Shown one piece after another: positions 1 through 9,965 of a stretch of DNA of 64,000 nt. The stretch lies in NCBI GenBank assembly GCA_003281335.1, contig QCCG01000002.1:124001-188000 (forward strand), read 5' to 3'. The translations under genes and the position numbers were made by a program. Under the pieces are notes generated by a model. It had not been told where the DNA came from and made no database searches. It was given only the letters and a program-made list of their open reading frames with translations. The DNA is from Prochlorococcus sp. AG-347-K19 (GTDB lineage: Bacteria > Cyanobacteriota > Cyanobacteriia > PCC-6307 > Cyanobiaceae). The stretch's first letter is position 1. Every line of letters starts with the position of its first letter.

Positions 1-1
1 A

Positions 2-1045
2 CAGAATTCAAAAAGACAAAAAATACTTGAATCGATTCTTAATAGATGTGAAAAAGAAAAAATAGGTTGCATTGGTCAAAAAGATTATCAAAAATTTCAA
101 CCTGTTTTAAGAAGTCATTTTAAAGCAGATAAGTTTGACTTTGATTTATATGAAAAACTGCCTAAATACAATTCTTCTGGAATTATTTCAGAGGAAGCTT
201 TGAAGAGTGATGCAATCTTATATTTCATAAACTTGCCTTTGTCGGCAAATGATTTTTTGTGGCTGGAAAAGTTTCCTAAAAATATGCCAATCTGGTTGGT
301 GGCTTTAACTTCTAACCAAATAGAAGCCAAAAATCAAATAGAAGACCTAAAGTCTCAAATTTCAAGTGACTTTATAAACAAAATTATTTCTTTTGATGTG
401 AATAAGCATGAAATAACAAATATACCTTTTTCTTTAAGGAAATTTTTTATAAGTTCATCAATAAATATTGAAAATACAAAAAAAAGGCTATTGAAAGAAC
501 TTCATGCTGGCTGGCAATCTGAAATTGAAGGGATAAGAAGAATGCAGTTAAAAAGTATACAAAGAAAAAATCAAATTCTTGTAGCAACAACTGTTTTCTT
601 ATCTCCTATCCCATCAATTGATGTTATGGCAATGACAGTACTAAATTCTTTAATGATTAAAGAAATTAAGTCTATATGGGGATGTAATTGGTCTCCTGAA
701 ATTTTAGATAAAGTATCCAAAGAGATTTTAAAGACTGCAATTGCTCAGGGAGTTATTGAATGGAGTGGACAGACTCTGATTGGCATAACAAAATTACATG
801 GTCCAAATTGGCTTCTCTCTGGAACATTTCAGGCTGTGAGTGCTGCTTATTTAACAAGAGTAGTATCAAGTTCTTTGGCTGATTTTATGGCAATAACAAA
901 AGGAGTAGAAGAACTTGATTTGGATTTTATAAAGAATAATTCTGAGAAAATTGTTGAAAAAGCTTTTGAAAAAGAAAAAATAAATTGGAAAGGATTTATT
1001 TCTGATCTTAGAAAACCACTTATGAAACTATCTTTTAGTTCATAA
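2..1045 (+). CDS. DUF697 (YcjF-type) membrane protein, C-terminal part, cut by window start
   Basis: The frame is open from the first bases of the window, so the true start and probably an N-terminal GTPase-like domain lie upstream. The visible 347 residues end in a region typical of DUF697. A basic RRMQLKSIQRKN stretch comes first. It is followed by a hydrophobic segment with SPIPSIDVMAM and a second hydrophobic segment around SGTFQAVSAAYLTRVV. In cyanobacteria this domain is usually fused to a small GTPase and sits at the membrane; the cellular role is unknown. An internal TTG at 200 could pose as a start, but the coding frame clearly continues upstream of it. The gene ends 20 bases before the Mn transporter operon. 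Confidence 0.75.
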   Translation, partial: QNSKRQKILESILNRCEKEKIGCIGQKDYQKFQPVLRSHFKADKFDFDLYEKLPKYNSSGIISEEALKSDAILYFINLPLSANDFLWLEKFPKNMPIWLVALTSNQIEAKNQIEDLKSQISSDFINKIISFDVNKHEITNIPFSLRKFFISSSINIENTKKRLLKELHAGWQSEIEGIRRMQLKSIQRKNQILVATTVFLSPIPSIDVMAMTVLNSLMIKEIKSIWGCNWSPEILDKVSKEILKTAIAQGVIEWSGQTLIGITKLHGPNWLLSGTFQAVSAAYLTRVVSSSLADFMAITKGVEELDLDFIKNNSEKIVEKAFEKEKINWKGFISDLRKPLMKLSFSS

Positions 1046-1065
1046 TCTAAGGATGAATGTTAATT

Positions 1066-1965
1066 ATGAAAAAAAATATTCTTTTTTTAAGTTTGATACT
1101 TCTTCTTTCTCTTGCTTCAGGATCATGTAAGAGAATATCAAATAAAAATGAAAATAAAGAAGTAATACTCGCAAGTTTCACTGTTTTGGCGGACATAATT
1201 AGCAATGTCGCTAAAGATGATTTTATTGTTAGATCAATAACGAAACCTGGAGTTGAAGTTCATGGCTATCAACCAACTCCAAGCGATTTGGTAAATGCTT
1301 CTCATGCTTTTGTTTTTATTGATAATGGATTTGGATTTGAATTATGGGCTGAAAAATTTGTTTCTAATTTAAAAGTTAAAAGAATTACTGTTGCGGAAGA
1401 TTTAGATCCTATTTTTATCAGTGAAGATTTTTATAAAGGGAAACCCAATCCTCATGCCTGGATTTCTCCAAAAAGAGGGATCCTGTACGTAGATATTCTC
1501 GTGGATTCTTTATCAGAATTGAGGCCATCCAAAAGGAAATTATTTGAAGAAAATGGAAAAATTTATAAAGATAAACTATCTAAAATAGATAAAGAATTCT
1601 CACTTTTTATTAATAACTTAAATAAAGACAGGAGGTATCTAGTAAGTTGTGAAGGTGCTTTTTCATATTTAACAAATGATTATGGATTAGAGGAAGTTTA
1701 TTTGTGGCCAGTAAATGCTGAGAGTCAAATTACTCCTAAAAGAATGGCCAGAACAATCTCACTAGTTAAAGAAAAAAATGTTCCGTCTGTATTTTGTGAA
1801 AGTACTGTAAGTAAAGAATCTCAAATGGTTGTTGCAAATGAAACGGGGGCTAATTTTGGAGGAAATCTTTTTGTTGATTCATTATCTGATGATAGTGGGC
1901 CTGCTAGTTCCTATTTAAAAATGCTTGCGCATAATTTGGATTTGATAAAAAAGGGGCTTTTTTGA
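1066..1965 (+). CDS. mntC: Mn/Zn-type ABC transporter substrate-binding lipoprotein, probably manganese
   Basis: This is a cluster A-I metal-binding protein of the PsaA/MntC/ZnuA family. Residues 1-20 form a signal peptide and Cys21 (LASGSC) is a likely lipobox. The four expected ligands are visible: His66 (VHGYQPT), His130 (NPHAW), Glu196 (CEGAF) and Asp271 (VDSLS). The His-His-Glu-Asp set is the one found in manganese binders, whereas zinc binders of the ZnuA type use a third His. The chosen ATG gives a classical MKKN signal start; an in-frame ATG at 1057 would add three residues. It is the first gene of a three-gene importer operon. Confidence 0.85.
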   Translation: MKKNILFLSLILLLSLASGSCKRISNKNENKEVILASFTVLADIISNVAKDDFIVRSITKPGVEVHGYQPTPSDLVNASHAFVFIDNGFGFELWAEKFVSNLKVKRITVAEDLDPIFISEDFYKGKPNPHAWISPKRGILYVDILVDSLSELRPSKRKLFEENGKIYKDKLSKIDKEFSLFINNLNKDRRYLVSCEGAFSYLTNDYGLEEVYLWPVNAESQITPKRMARTISLVKEKNVPSVFCESTVSKESQMVVANETGANFGGNLFVDSLSDDSGPASSYLKMLAHNLDLIKKGLF

Positions 1966-1968
1966 ATT

Positions 1969-2733
1969 ATGGAAACAATCAATTATCAAAACTTTAGGAT
2001 TGAGGCAGAGAATATTTGCGTAGATTACAACGGTAGGGTGGCTTTGTATGATGCCAATTTAAGATTGAAACCTGGCCAGATTTGTGGGTTAGTAGGGATG
2101 AACGGGGCTGGTAAAACAACTTTTTTTAATGCTTTAACTGGCTTTGTAAATATTTCAAAGGGAAAAATTAGAATAAATGGGGAGTCAGTAAGAGCTGCTC
2201 AAAAAGATCAGACAATTGCCTATGTTCCTCAAAATGAGGGAATTGATAGTCAATTTCCAATAAGCGTTTGGGATGTGGTGATGATGGGAAGATATGGTTC
2301 TATGAATATTTTTAGGTGTCCTAGAGAGTCTGATGTTCAGGCTGTTAAAGATGCTATTGAGAGAGTTGATCTTACTGATCATTTATCTACACCTATTGGA
2401 AACTTATCTGGAGGCCAGAGAAAGCGAACTTTTTTAGCAAGAGCAATTGCGCAAAGAGCATCAATATTACTTCTTGATGAGCCTTTTGCAGGTGTTGATA
2501 TAAGAACTGAGAAACTTATCTCGGAATTATTTATTCAATTTAAAAATGAGGGGAAAACCATATTATTATCAACGCACGATATGATTCATGTCCGTGAATT
2601 TTGTGATTTGGTCCTTTTAATAAATAAAACTGTTGTTGCTTATGGCGAAACCTCTGAAGTGTTTACCCCTGAAAATATTACAACCACTTTTGGAGGGATC
2701 TCACCTGATTTCTTGTTTGGACCTGAATCCTAA
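1969..2733 (+). CDS. mntA: Mn/Zn-type ABC transporter ATP-binding protein
   Basis: This 254-residue ATPase powers the importer encoded by the flanking genes. Walker A (GMNGAGKTT, residues 43-51), the Q-loop near VPQNEG, the signature LSGGQ (about residue 146), Walker B (ILLLDEP) and the switch His (STHD) are all present. Length and motif order are normal for family 3.A.1.15 metal ATPases. It starts 3 bases after the binding-protein stop and ends 12 bases before the permease, so the three genes should be co-transcribed. The symbol follows the Synechocystis mntCAB naming; the metal assignment rests on the binding-protein ligands. Confidence 0.85.
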   Translation: METINYQNFRIEAENICVDYNGRVALYDANLRLKPGQICGLVGMNGAGKTTFFNALTGFVNISKGKIRINGESVRAAQKDQTIAYVPQNEGIDSQFPISVWDVVMMGRYGSMNIFRCPRESDVQAVKDAIERVDLTDHLSTPIGNLSGGQRKRTFLARAIAQRASILLLDEPFAGVDIRTEKLISELFIQFKNEGKTILLSTHDMIHVREFCDLVLLINKTVVAYGETSEVFTPENITTTFGGISPDFLFGPES

Positions 2734-2745
2734 ATTTTAATTTAT

Positions 2746-3618
2746 ATGGAACTCTGTTCTTTTTTAACTTTAGATTCGTTTATCACAGATCCTTTAACTC
2801 ATGACTTTATGAGAAAAGCACTTCTTATGAGTTCATTAGTTGCCGCTGTTTGTGGTTTTCTATCAAGTTATTTGACTCTTAAAGGATGGGCTTTAATGGG
2901 TGATGCAGTGTCACATTCGGTAATGCCTGGTGTTGTGGTTGCTTATGCATTAGGTCTTCCTTTCTCATTAGGGGCATTTATTTTCGGAGTTGGTTCTGTC
3001 GCATTGATAGGGTTTATTAAGCAGAAATCTAGAGTAAAAGAAGATACTGTTATTGGGTTGGTATTTACTGGATTTTTCGCTCTTGGAATCGTATTGGTTT
3101 CCAAGATTAAAAGTAATATTGATCTGCACTCTATTCTTTTTGGTAGCCCATTAGGAATATCACTTTCAGATGTAAAACAAACTATATTCATTTCTTTATT
3201 GGTAGTAATCCTTTTATCAATTTTTAGAAAAGATTTAATGCTTTATTGTTTTGATCCTAGGCATGCAAAAACAGTTGGTATTAATGTTTTTTTTCTTCAT
3301 TATTTACTCCTCACATGCTTATCTTTGGCAGCTGTTGTGGGCTTGCAGTCTGTTGGAATTATTTTGGTAGTTGCAATGTTGATTACACCAGGGGCTACAG
3401 CATATTTACTTACGGATAAGTTTGATAATATGACAGTAATTTCAGTACTAAGTGCAATTATCTCAAGCCTTATAGGAATCTATGTTAGTTTTTGGTTTGA
3501 TCTTGAAACAGGTGGATCAATTGTCTTGGCTCAAACTTTTATATTTTTATTTGCTTTTTTATTCGCTCCAAGATACGGAATATTTAAGTTAAAAAAATTA
3601 TTTGCTGGGTATAAATGA
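2746..3618 (+). CDS. mntB: Mn/Zn-type ABC transporter permease
   Basis: This 290-residue multi-spanning protein has the hallmarks of the ZnuB/MntB permease family. They are an early LKGWALMGDAVSHSVMPG motif (the cytoplasmic coupling region) and the later SVGIILVVAMLITPGATA segment. About eight hydrophobic helices can be counted. It should form the membrane channel for the binding protein and ATPase encoded just upstream. Its last four bases overlap the start of the DUF4336 gene (ATGA overlap), which suggests translational coupling. Confidence 0.85.
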   Translation: MELCSFLTLDSFITDPLTHDFMRKALLMSSLVAAVCGFLSSYLTLKGWALMGDAVSHSVMPGVVVAYALGLPFSLGAFIFGVGSVALIGFIKQKSRVKEDTVIGLVFTGFFALGIVLVSKIKSNIDLHSILFGSPLGISLSDVKQTIFISLLVVILLSIFRKDLMLYCFDPRHAKTVGINVFFLHYLLLTCLSLAAVVGLQSVGIILVVAMLITPGATAYLLTDKFDNMTVISVLSAIISSLIGIYVSFWFDLETGGSIVLAQTFIFLFAFLFAPRYGIFKLKKLFAGYK

Positions 3619-4787
3619 TAGTGGTGGATGAAACTTTAAATAAAAAGTGGAATTGGTGGCCATTATTTCCCTTATATCCCTATGGAAAAAAGAAAACAAT
3701 TTTAAAAGAATTAATTCCTGATCAAATATGGTCCCTGGAACAAATACAGGGACTTTATTATGTTGCGGTTCCAATAAGAATGACGGTAATAAAGGTTGAT
3801 AATGGATTGATGCTAATAAATCCACTGCCTCCGACAAAAGAATTAATAAATGAGTTAGAAAAATTAATTGCGATTCATGGCAAAGTAAAAACAATAATTC
3901 TACCGAGTGCCTCTGGACTAGAACATAAAATCGGACTGCCAGCTCTTTCAAGAATTTTTAAAGATGCAGAAATTTGGCTTTGTCCTGGACAATGGAGTTT
4001 CCCCATAAATCTACCACTTGATTTCTTAGGAATTCCATCAAAAAGATCAAGAATACTGTTTGAGGAAGGTACTCCACATACAAACTACTTTAAATGGTCT
4101 TCATTAGGCCCTCTGAATTTAGGACTTGGAAGATATCAGGAGATAAGCTGTTTCCATTACCCTACGAAAACTCTTCATGTGACAGACGCAATAGTTGGAA
4201 TAGACTCCACTCCACCTGAGATATTTAATTTTGATCCAACTCCACTTCTTTTTCATTCTAGAGATAGAGGAGATGAACCTTTGATTGATTCCATCGAACG
4301 TAGAAAAAAAGGATGGAAAAGGTTAGTCTTATTTTCATCTTTTTTGAAACCAGGTAAATTAAATATTCCGCCTTTAAAAAAAATATTTAAGTATTCATTC
4401 AAAAAAGATCTTAGAAATTGGAGATCTCATTTCGGTATTTATCCCTTTTTATGGGACGAAGATTGGGAATCCTCTCTTGTTGAAATAATGGGTAAAGATA
4501 CTCCTAAGATTCAAATTGCACCAGTTTTACAGAAATTAATTTTTCCGCGTTCAAAAGAAGTTTTACTTAGATGGTTAGAAAATATCAAGTCTTTTGAAGA
4601 TATGGAATATTTAATTCCAGCTCATTTTAAGGCCCCTATAAAATTTACAATAGAAGATTGTCAAATATTAATTAATGAAATTAATTCCCAAAAGTGGGAA
4701 AAACTTCCAGAGGATAATAAATTTTTGATGGGTCTATATAAAAAGTTATTTGAACTAGGAATAATTCCTGAAGAAGTAAATCTTTAA
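3615..4787 (+). CDS. DUF4336 domain protein
   Basis: This 390-residue protein is of the DUF4336 family, found in cyanobacteria and plants and thought to have a metallo-beta-lactamase-like fold. The N-terminal PLYPYGKKKTIL and IPDQIWSLEQIQG motifs and the central LPSASGLEHKIGLPALSR stretch are typical. The canonical HxHxDH metal motif of the superfamily is not visible, so catalysis is doubtful. The ATG overlaps the permease stop by four bases. It may be co-transcribed with the Mn importer, but nothing in the sequence ties it to metal handling. Confidence 0.7.
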   Translation: MIVVDETLNKKWNWWPLFPLYPYGKKKTILKELIPDQIWSLEQIQGLYYVAVPIRMTVIKVDNGLMLINPLPPTKELINELEKLIAIHGKVKTIILPSASGLEHKIGLPALSRIFKDAEIWLCPGQWSFPINLPLDFLGIPSKRSRILFEEGTPHTNYFKWSSLGPLNLGLGRYQEISCFHYPTKTLHVTDAIVGIDSTPPEIFNFDPTPLLFHSRDRGDEPLIDSIERRKKGWKRLVLFSSFLKPGKLNIPPLKKIFKYSFKKDLRNWRSHFGIYPFLWDEDWESSLVEIMGKDTPKIQIAPVLQKLIFPRSKEVLLRWLENIKSFEDMEYLIPAHFKAPIKFTIEDCQILINEINSQKWEKLPEDNKFLMGLYKKLFELGIIPEEVNL

Positions 4788-4793
4788 ATACTA

Positions 4794-5129
4794 TTATTCT
4801 TCAATAGACATGTTCTCATCATTTTTAAGAGTTTGTTCCAGCTCTTTTCTTTGCTCCATTTGTCTTAAGAAATATCCTGTCATCATTGCAGAAGATAATA
4901 AATTAGCAATATTGTCTTTTGAAGATGTTATTTTTATATCAAATTGATCTGAAGGAAGCATTCCAAGAAGACCTTGAACATTGTGTCTAATAATTTCTTG
5001 AATATCTTCACTAGCAGATTTTGCTACTCTTTGCAAAACTTCTGGAGATTGTTTTTGTAAATACTGGATTAAATCATTCTCATCGTTTGGATCATTATTT
5101 TCAGTAGCAAGAAATTCTGGATTAAACAT
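4794..5129 (-). CDS. DUF760 domain protein
   Basis: This 111-residue soluble protein matches the DUF760 family of cyanobacteria and plastids. The core reads LIQYLQKQSPEVLQRVAKSA, then VQGLLGMLPSDQFDI and an SSAMMTGYFLR helix, followed by a charged C-terminal tail. The function is unknown. It lies tail to tail with the DUF4336 gene and downstream of lepB on the same strand with a 45-base gap, so it may be transcribed from the lepB promoter. Confidence 0.75.
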   Translation of the reverse strand: MFNPEFLATENNDPNDENDLIQYLQKQSPEVLQRVAKSASEDIQEIIRHNVQGLLGMLPSDQFDIKITSSKDNIANLLSSAMMTGYFLRQMEQRKELEQTLKNDENMSIEE

Positions 5130-5174
5130 TTCTACAACTTCAAGATATAAAAACCCTACAACATCACGTACCCA

Positions 5175-5759
5175 TTAATTTAAATTATTAAGGGCAGGGA
5201 ACCGAATAGGTCCAATTTTATTAAACGGCCAATATCTAAAAATAGCTTTACCAATAACCTTTTCATAGGGTAAAAATCCCCAAATATGTGAGTCCATACT
5301 GTTATTTCTATTATCTCCCATCACCCATAATGACTCTTCTGGGACAATAAAAGGCCCTATAGAATAATTAATATTTTTGTCAAATACGTAATTTTTTTGA
5401 GCGATATCATTTAAGTAAAGGTTACCGTCTCTCACTTCTACTTTGTCTCCAGGTATTCCAATTACTCTTTTTATTAGTGCAGTATCTGCTTCATAACCAG
5501 CATTAATTAATTGTTCCGGAACGTTAAAAACAACTATTTTATTTTTTAATTTTGAAAGATTTGATCTGGAAGTGATTTTTGGGGTTACCTTTTCAACAAG
5601 AATTTTATCTTGTATCTGAAGAGTTGGAAGCATTGAACCGGATGGGATCCATCTTGGCTCTATAACCTGCCATCGTATAATTAAAGCTATAGCTATCCAG
5701 ATTAAAAGGTTTTTTAAATCCTTTAGTATTAAATTTCTTTTTTCTTGAGTTGTAGACAT
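5175..5759 (-). CDS. lepB: Signal peptidase I
   Basis: Type I signal peptidase cleaves leader peptides from exported proteins. One N-terminal membrane segment (residues about 16-30) precedes the catalytic Ser42 (PSGSMLPTL). The general base Lys97 sits in ALIKRVIGIPGD, and the GDNRNNSMDSHIWG box follows. At 194 residues it is a short form typical of cyanobacteria. It is transcribed divergently from menD, with about 50 bases between the two starts. Confidence 0.93.
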   Translation of the reverse strand: MSTTQEKRNLILKDLKNLLIWIAIALIIRWQVIEPRWIPSGSMLPTLQIQDKILVEKVTPKITSRSNLSKLKNKIVVFNVPEQLINAGYEADTALIKRVIGIPGDKVEVRDGNLYLNDIAQKNYVFDKNINYSIGPFIVPEESLWVMGDNRNNSMDSHIWGFLPYEKVIGKAIFRYWPFNKIGPIRFPALNNLN

Positions 5760-5809
5760 GTTTTATTTAATTCAGTTATAAGGAAAATCCCAAAGCATTT
5801 ATATAAATT

Positions 5810-7573
5810 ATGACATTATCTATTGAATGCAAAAATTTTCTTAGAAGTTTACAACTTTTAAATCTCCTTATAAAAATAGGAGTTCAAAATTTAATACTAT
5901 GTCCAGGTAGTAGATCAGCGCCTCTGGCGATAGCTGCTGGAGAATTAAATAAATTAGGACTGGTAAATATTTTTAATTCAATAGATGAGAGATCTGCGGG
6001 ATTCCACTCTCTTGGGATTTCTGCTGCATCAGGCAATCTTTCTTTAGTTATTACCACTTCTGGGACTGCCGTAAGTAACTTATTGCCAGCAGCAGTTGAG
6101 GCTGACCGATCTTGTAAAGGTATTATATTCCTTACTGCCGATAGACCCTTAAGATTAAAAGATTGTGGCGCTAATCAAACAGTAAATCAAGAAAATTTTT
6201 TGAGTTCAGTCTGCAGAAGGGTTATAAGTACAAATCAAAATGGACTTCATGAAACACAAGAAAATGAAATCTTGGATTTAGTTCAAATTACTGAGAGCCA
6301 AATATCAACTTTCCCTGGTCCTATTCATTTAAATATTCCTATTGATAAGCCTTTAGATATTTCACTTTTAAATAAAAAAAAAGTTTTAGAGGTTTTTGAG
6401 AGAATTTATTTAAAGAAAAAATATATATTTCAGGAAGTTGAAATAAAGTCTGATAAAAACAAATTCTTAGAAATTTCAAAAAGTCTAAATTTAGATGAAT
6501 CCGGCATTATTTTGGTAGGTCCCTATCAAGGTTCCATAAATGATTTAACTTCTTTCAATAAATCTTTAGAACGATTGCAAGAAATTACTGGTTGGCCAGT
6601 ATTTGCAGATCCTGTTTCAGGAGTTTATTCTGATTTGAGAGGATTAGTTGTGAATTGGGAATTAGTCTTAAGAAAAAATAAAAATTCAATAATTTGTCAT
6701 CAACTTTTGAGGCTTGGCCCCATGTCATCTTCAATTGATTTGGAGAAATTTTTAACAACTTTCGAAGGCATACAAATTCTTATAAAAGAAAAAAACTATA
6801 GAAAATTGGACCCTATAAAAAAATCATTTGAATATGATTTTGGGCTTTCAAATTTTACTACTCTATTGCTAGAAGAATTACCAATTAACGAAAAAAACAA
6901 AAAGTCTCTTACTCCTATGGCTTTAGATCTAATAGAGGAAGGTGAGCAGATTAAAAGGGTTTTAAAAGAGAAAATTACTCAAGATAGTCAAATTACTGAG
7001 TATATGCTTGCAAATCTTGTCCCAAAACTTTGGCCAGCTGAAAATCCTATAATGCTTTCCGCGAGTAGCCCTATTAGAGATTGGCTTACATTTTCTGAGA
7101 ATGGTACTTTAACAAGAAATTGTTTCAGCTTTAGAGGGGCTTCCGGCATAGACGGTACTTTATCTCTTGCATTAGGTATTTCTAGAATTAAAAATCCCCT
7201 ACTTCTTGTGACTGGAGATTTAGCTTTTATTCATGATATAAACGGTTGGCTGATTGAAAATTCAATAGATATTAACCTAACAATTCTTCTAATAAATAAT
7301 AATGGCGGAAATATATTTAATCGTATTTATAAAAAAAATTTAAAAGAAGATGAATTAAAAAAACTTTTTCTTATGCCAAAAGAAATAAACTGGCCAAAAC
7401 TTGCAGAGGCTTACCAAGTAAACTTTAAAAGTGTGGTAAATTTTAAAAAATTACGAGAGGCATTCGATTGGAGCATTTCTATCCAGAAATCTGTAATAAT
7501 TAAAGTTGATATTGATCCGGAAAATGAAATTTGTGAAAAAAATGCCCTGCTAGAAAAAATTATTGGCAGTTAA
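5810..7573 (+). CDS. menD: 2-succinyl-5-enolpyruvyl-6-hydroxy-3-cyclohexene-1-carboxylate synthase
   Basis: This is the ThDP-dependent MenD, which joins isochorismate and 2-oxoglutarate in phylloquinone (photosystem I quinone) synthesis. The N-terminal [15 protein letters not shown] motif is typical. The activating Glu lies in [13 protein letters not shown]. The C-terminal ThDP/Mg motif runs from [12 protein letters not shown] to LINNNGG. The 587-residue length is normal. It is followed after 35 bases by menB, the enzyme two steps later in the same pathway, so the two are probably one operon. The gene itself looks intact, which contrasts with the broken menB next to it. Confidence 0.93.
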   Translation: MTLSIECKNFLRSLQLLNLLIKIGVQNLILCPGSRSAPLAIAAGELNKLGLVNIFNSIDERSAGFHSLGISAASGNLSLVITTSGTAVSNLLPAAVEADRSCKGIIFLTADRPLRLKDCGANQTVNQENFLSSVCRRVISTNQNGLHETQENEILDLVQITESQISTFPGPIHLNIPIDKPLDISLLNKKKVLEVFERIYLKKKYIFQEVEIKSDKNKFLEISKSLNLDESGIILVGPYQGSINDLTSFNKSLERLQEITGWPVFADPVSGVYSDLRGLVVNWELVLRKNKNSIICHQLLRLGPMSSSIDLEKFLTTFEGIQILIKEKNYRKLDPIKKSFEYDFGLSNFTTLLLEELPINEKNKKSLTPMALDLIEEGEQIKRVLKEKITQDSQITEYMLANLVPKLWPAENPIMLSASSPIRDWLTFSENGTLTRNCFSFRGASGIDGTLSLALGISRIKNPLLLVTGDLAFIHDINGWLIENSIDINLTILLINNNGGNIFNRIYKKNLKEDELKKLFLMPKEINWPKLAEAYQVNFKSVVNFKKLREAFDWSISIQKSVIIKVDIDPENEICEKNALLEKIIGS

Positions 7574-7608
7574 ATTTATCATTTTCTCTATTTGAATAAT
7601 TAGGTTTC

Positions 7609-8466
7609 ATGAAAGTATTACCTGGTAAAACAACACTAAATTGGTCAGAATGCAAATCTTATCAAGATATATTGTTTCACAAATCAGATGAGGGAATTGC
7701 GAGAATTGCAATTAATCGGCCTGAAAAAAGAAATGCATTTAGGCCACAAACTGTAGATGAACTAATTAACGCATTTAATATCGTAAGAAATGATGAAACT
7801 ATTGGAGTAGTTCTCTTTACAGGTGCGGGACCTGACAAGAAAGGTATTTATTCTTTTTGCTCTGGAGGTGACCAAAGTGTAAGAGGTGAAAATGGATATG
7901 AAAATGATGAAGGGAAGCAAAGATTAAATGTACTTGAACTTCAAAGATTAATAAGAAGTTTGCCTAAAGTGGTTATTGCCTTAGTTCCAGGTTTTGCCAT
8001 TGGAGGAGGCCAGGTACTTCATTTAATTTGTGATCTCAGTATCGCCTCTGAAAATGCAATATTTGGACAAACAGGTCCTAGAGTTGGTAGTTTTGATGCG
8101 GGTTTTGGCTCTAGTTATTTGGCAAGACTTGTTGGTCAAAGAAAAGCAAAAGAAATTTGGTTTTTATGTAGAAAATATAATTCTAAGGAAGCTCTTATGA
8201 TGGGCTTGATAAATGCAATTACAAAGATTGAAGAATTAGAAGCTGAGGGTGTAATCTGGGCAAGAGAGATTTTACGAAATAGTCCAACTGCTATTCGTAT
8301 TCTTAAAGCTTAATTCAATGCGGAGAATGATGGGATTTCGGGTATTCAGGAATTATCTGGATACACAACTCAATTATTCTATTCGACTAAAGAAGCTCAA
8401 GAAGGTAGAGATGCCTTTCTTGAAAAACGTCCACCAGACTTTTCTGACTATAAGTGGACACCATAG
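7609..8466 (+). pseudogene. menB: 1,4-dihydroxy-2-naphthoyl-CoA synthase, interrupted by an in-frame TAA
   Basis: MenB cyclises o-succinylbenzoyl-CoA in phylloquinone synthesis. The crotonase core is present: CSGGDQ loop, GFAIGGG and [11 protein letters not shown]. At codon 235 (8311-8313), right after [10 protein letters not shown], there is a TAA. The same frame then continues for 50 more sense codons with the expected MenB C-terminus ([28 protein letters not shown]) to a TAG at 8464-8466. The whole would be 285 residues, the family's usual length. There is no frameshift; one base change, for example TTA or TCA to TAA, explains it. The lost part includes Tyr258 (LFY), known in E. coli MenB to complete the neighbouring subunit's active site. 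It may be a real nonsense mutation or a sequencing error. Confidence 0.9.
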
Positions 8467-8501
8467 TTTATTTTTCAAAAGAAATTTTTAAATAATTATC
8501 A

Positions 8502-9950
8502 ATGAGAATTCTTCTTGCCGCTGCTGAATGTGCTCCAATGATCAAAGTTGGAGGTATGGGAGATGTGGTTGGTTCGTTACCTCCATCTTTGATAAAACTT
8601 GGCCACGATGTAAGGGTAATAATTCCAGGATATGGAAAATTGTGGAGTCTTTTAGAGGTATCGAATGAACCAGTCTTTAGAGCAAATACAATGGGCACTG
8701 ATTTCGCCGTATATAAAGCAAAACATCCCATTCATAATTATGTGATTTACCTGGTGGGTCATCCAACATTTGACTCTGACCAAATATATGGAGGCGAAAA
8801 TGAGGACTGGCGCTTTACATTTTTTGCTAGTGCTACAGCAGAATTTGCCTGGAATTGTTGGAAACCTCAGGTCCTTCATTGCCATGATTGGCACACTGGA
8901 ATGATTCCGGTGTGGATGCATCAGGACCCCGAAATTAGTACAGTATTCACAATTCATAATTTAAAATACCAAGGCCCTTGGAGATGGAAGCTTGAAAAAA
9001 TGACTTGGTGTCCTTGGTATATGCATGGAGACCACACAATGGCTGCTGCAATGTTGTACGCAGATAGGGTCAATGCTGTTTCTCCGACTTATGCAGATGA
9101 AATTAAAACCCATGAATATGGGGAAAGCCTTGAAGAATTACTTAATTATATTTCAGGTAAATTAAGGGGAATTCTTAATGGCATAGATCTTGATGAATGG
9201 AATCCAGCTAAAGATCCAGTTTTACCTGCAAAATTTAGTATTAAGAATTTAGAAAATAGGCTAGAAAATAAAAAAATTCTGCAGAGAGAAATGGGTCTCG
9301 AAGTCAACTCTAATAAATATCTCTTAGGTATGGTCAGTAGGTTAGTTGATCAAAAAGGGGTTGACTTACTTCTACAAGTTTCAAGAAGACTTTTAGCATA
9401 TACAGATTCGCAAATAGTTGTTTTAGGGACTGGAGATAGAACTTTAGAGTCAGGATTATGGCAACTTGCATTAGATTACCCAGGAAGATTTTCTGTATTT
9501 CTTACCTATGATGATTCTTTATCAAGACTTATATATGGTGGCTCTGATGCATTTTTAATGCCAAGTAGGTTCGAACCTTGTGGCATTAGTCAACTACTTG
9601 CTATGAGATATGGTTCTATTCCAATAGTAAGGCGAGTAGGAGGTTTAGTAGACACAGTTTTACCTCATGATCCAGAAAATAATAGCGGCACTGGTTTTTG
9701 CTTCGATCGCTTTGAACCTATAGATTTCTATACATCTTTAGTAAGGTCTTGGGAGGCCTTTAGGCATAAAGATAGTTGGGAATTATTGCAAAAAAGAGCA
9801 ATGAGCCAAGAGTTTAGTTGGCAAAGATCTGCACTCGAATACGAAATTATGTATAAAGATGTTTGTGGAATAAAAGAACCATCTCCAGATTTTGCCGAAG
9901 TTGAAAAATTCTCTTACGGACAATCGGCTGATCCATCTTTAAAAAAATGA
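8502..9950 (+). CDS. glgA: Glycogen synthase (ADP-glucose)
   Basis: This GT5-family enzyme adds glucose from ADP-glucose to alpha-1,4-glucan. The N-terminal [10 protein letters not shown] motif carries the ADP-glucose-binding Lys15. The HCHDWHTG and TIHNLKYQG motifs follow. The C-terminal Rossmann half has [11 protein letters not shown] and the [17 protein letters not shown] nucleotide loop. Its 482 residues are normal. The ATG lies 35 bases after the menB reading frame's final stop, and murF follows after 15 bases, so it may be co-transcribed with either side. Confidence 0.95.
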   Translation: MRILLAAAECAPMIKVGGMGDVVGSLPPSLIKLGHDVRVIIPGYGKLWSLLEVSNEPVFRANTMGTDFAVYKAKHPIHNYVIYLVGHPTFDSDQIYGGENEDWRFTFFASATAEFAWNCWKPQVLHCHDWHTGMIPVWMHQDPEISTVFTIHNLKYQGPWRWKLEKMTWCPWYMHGDHTMAAAMLYADRVNAVSPTYADEIKTHEYGESLEELLNYISGKLRGILNGIDLDEWNPAKDPVLPAKFSIKNLENRLENKKILQREMGLEVNSNKYLLGMVSRLVDQKGVDLLLQVSRRLLAYTDSQIVVLGTGDRTLESGLWQLALDYPGRFSVFLTYDDSLSRLIYGGSDAFLMPSRFEPCGISQLLAMRYGSIPIVRRVGGLVDTVLPHDPENNSGTGFCFDRFEPIDFYTSLVRSWEAFRHKDSWELLQKRAMSQEFSWQRSALEYEIMYKDVCGIKEPSPDFAEVEKFSYGQSADPSLKK

Positions 9951-9965
9951 TGACTTAATTTTTTA

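Noticed and set aside
8301..8330. A frameshift in menB
   Set aside because: The downstream codons continue in the same frame as the upstream ones, so the defect is a stop codon, not an insertion or deletion.
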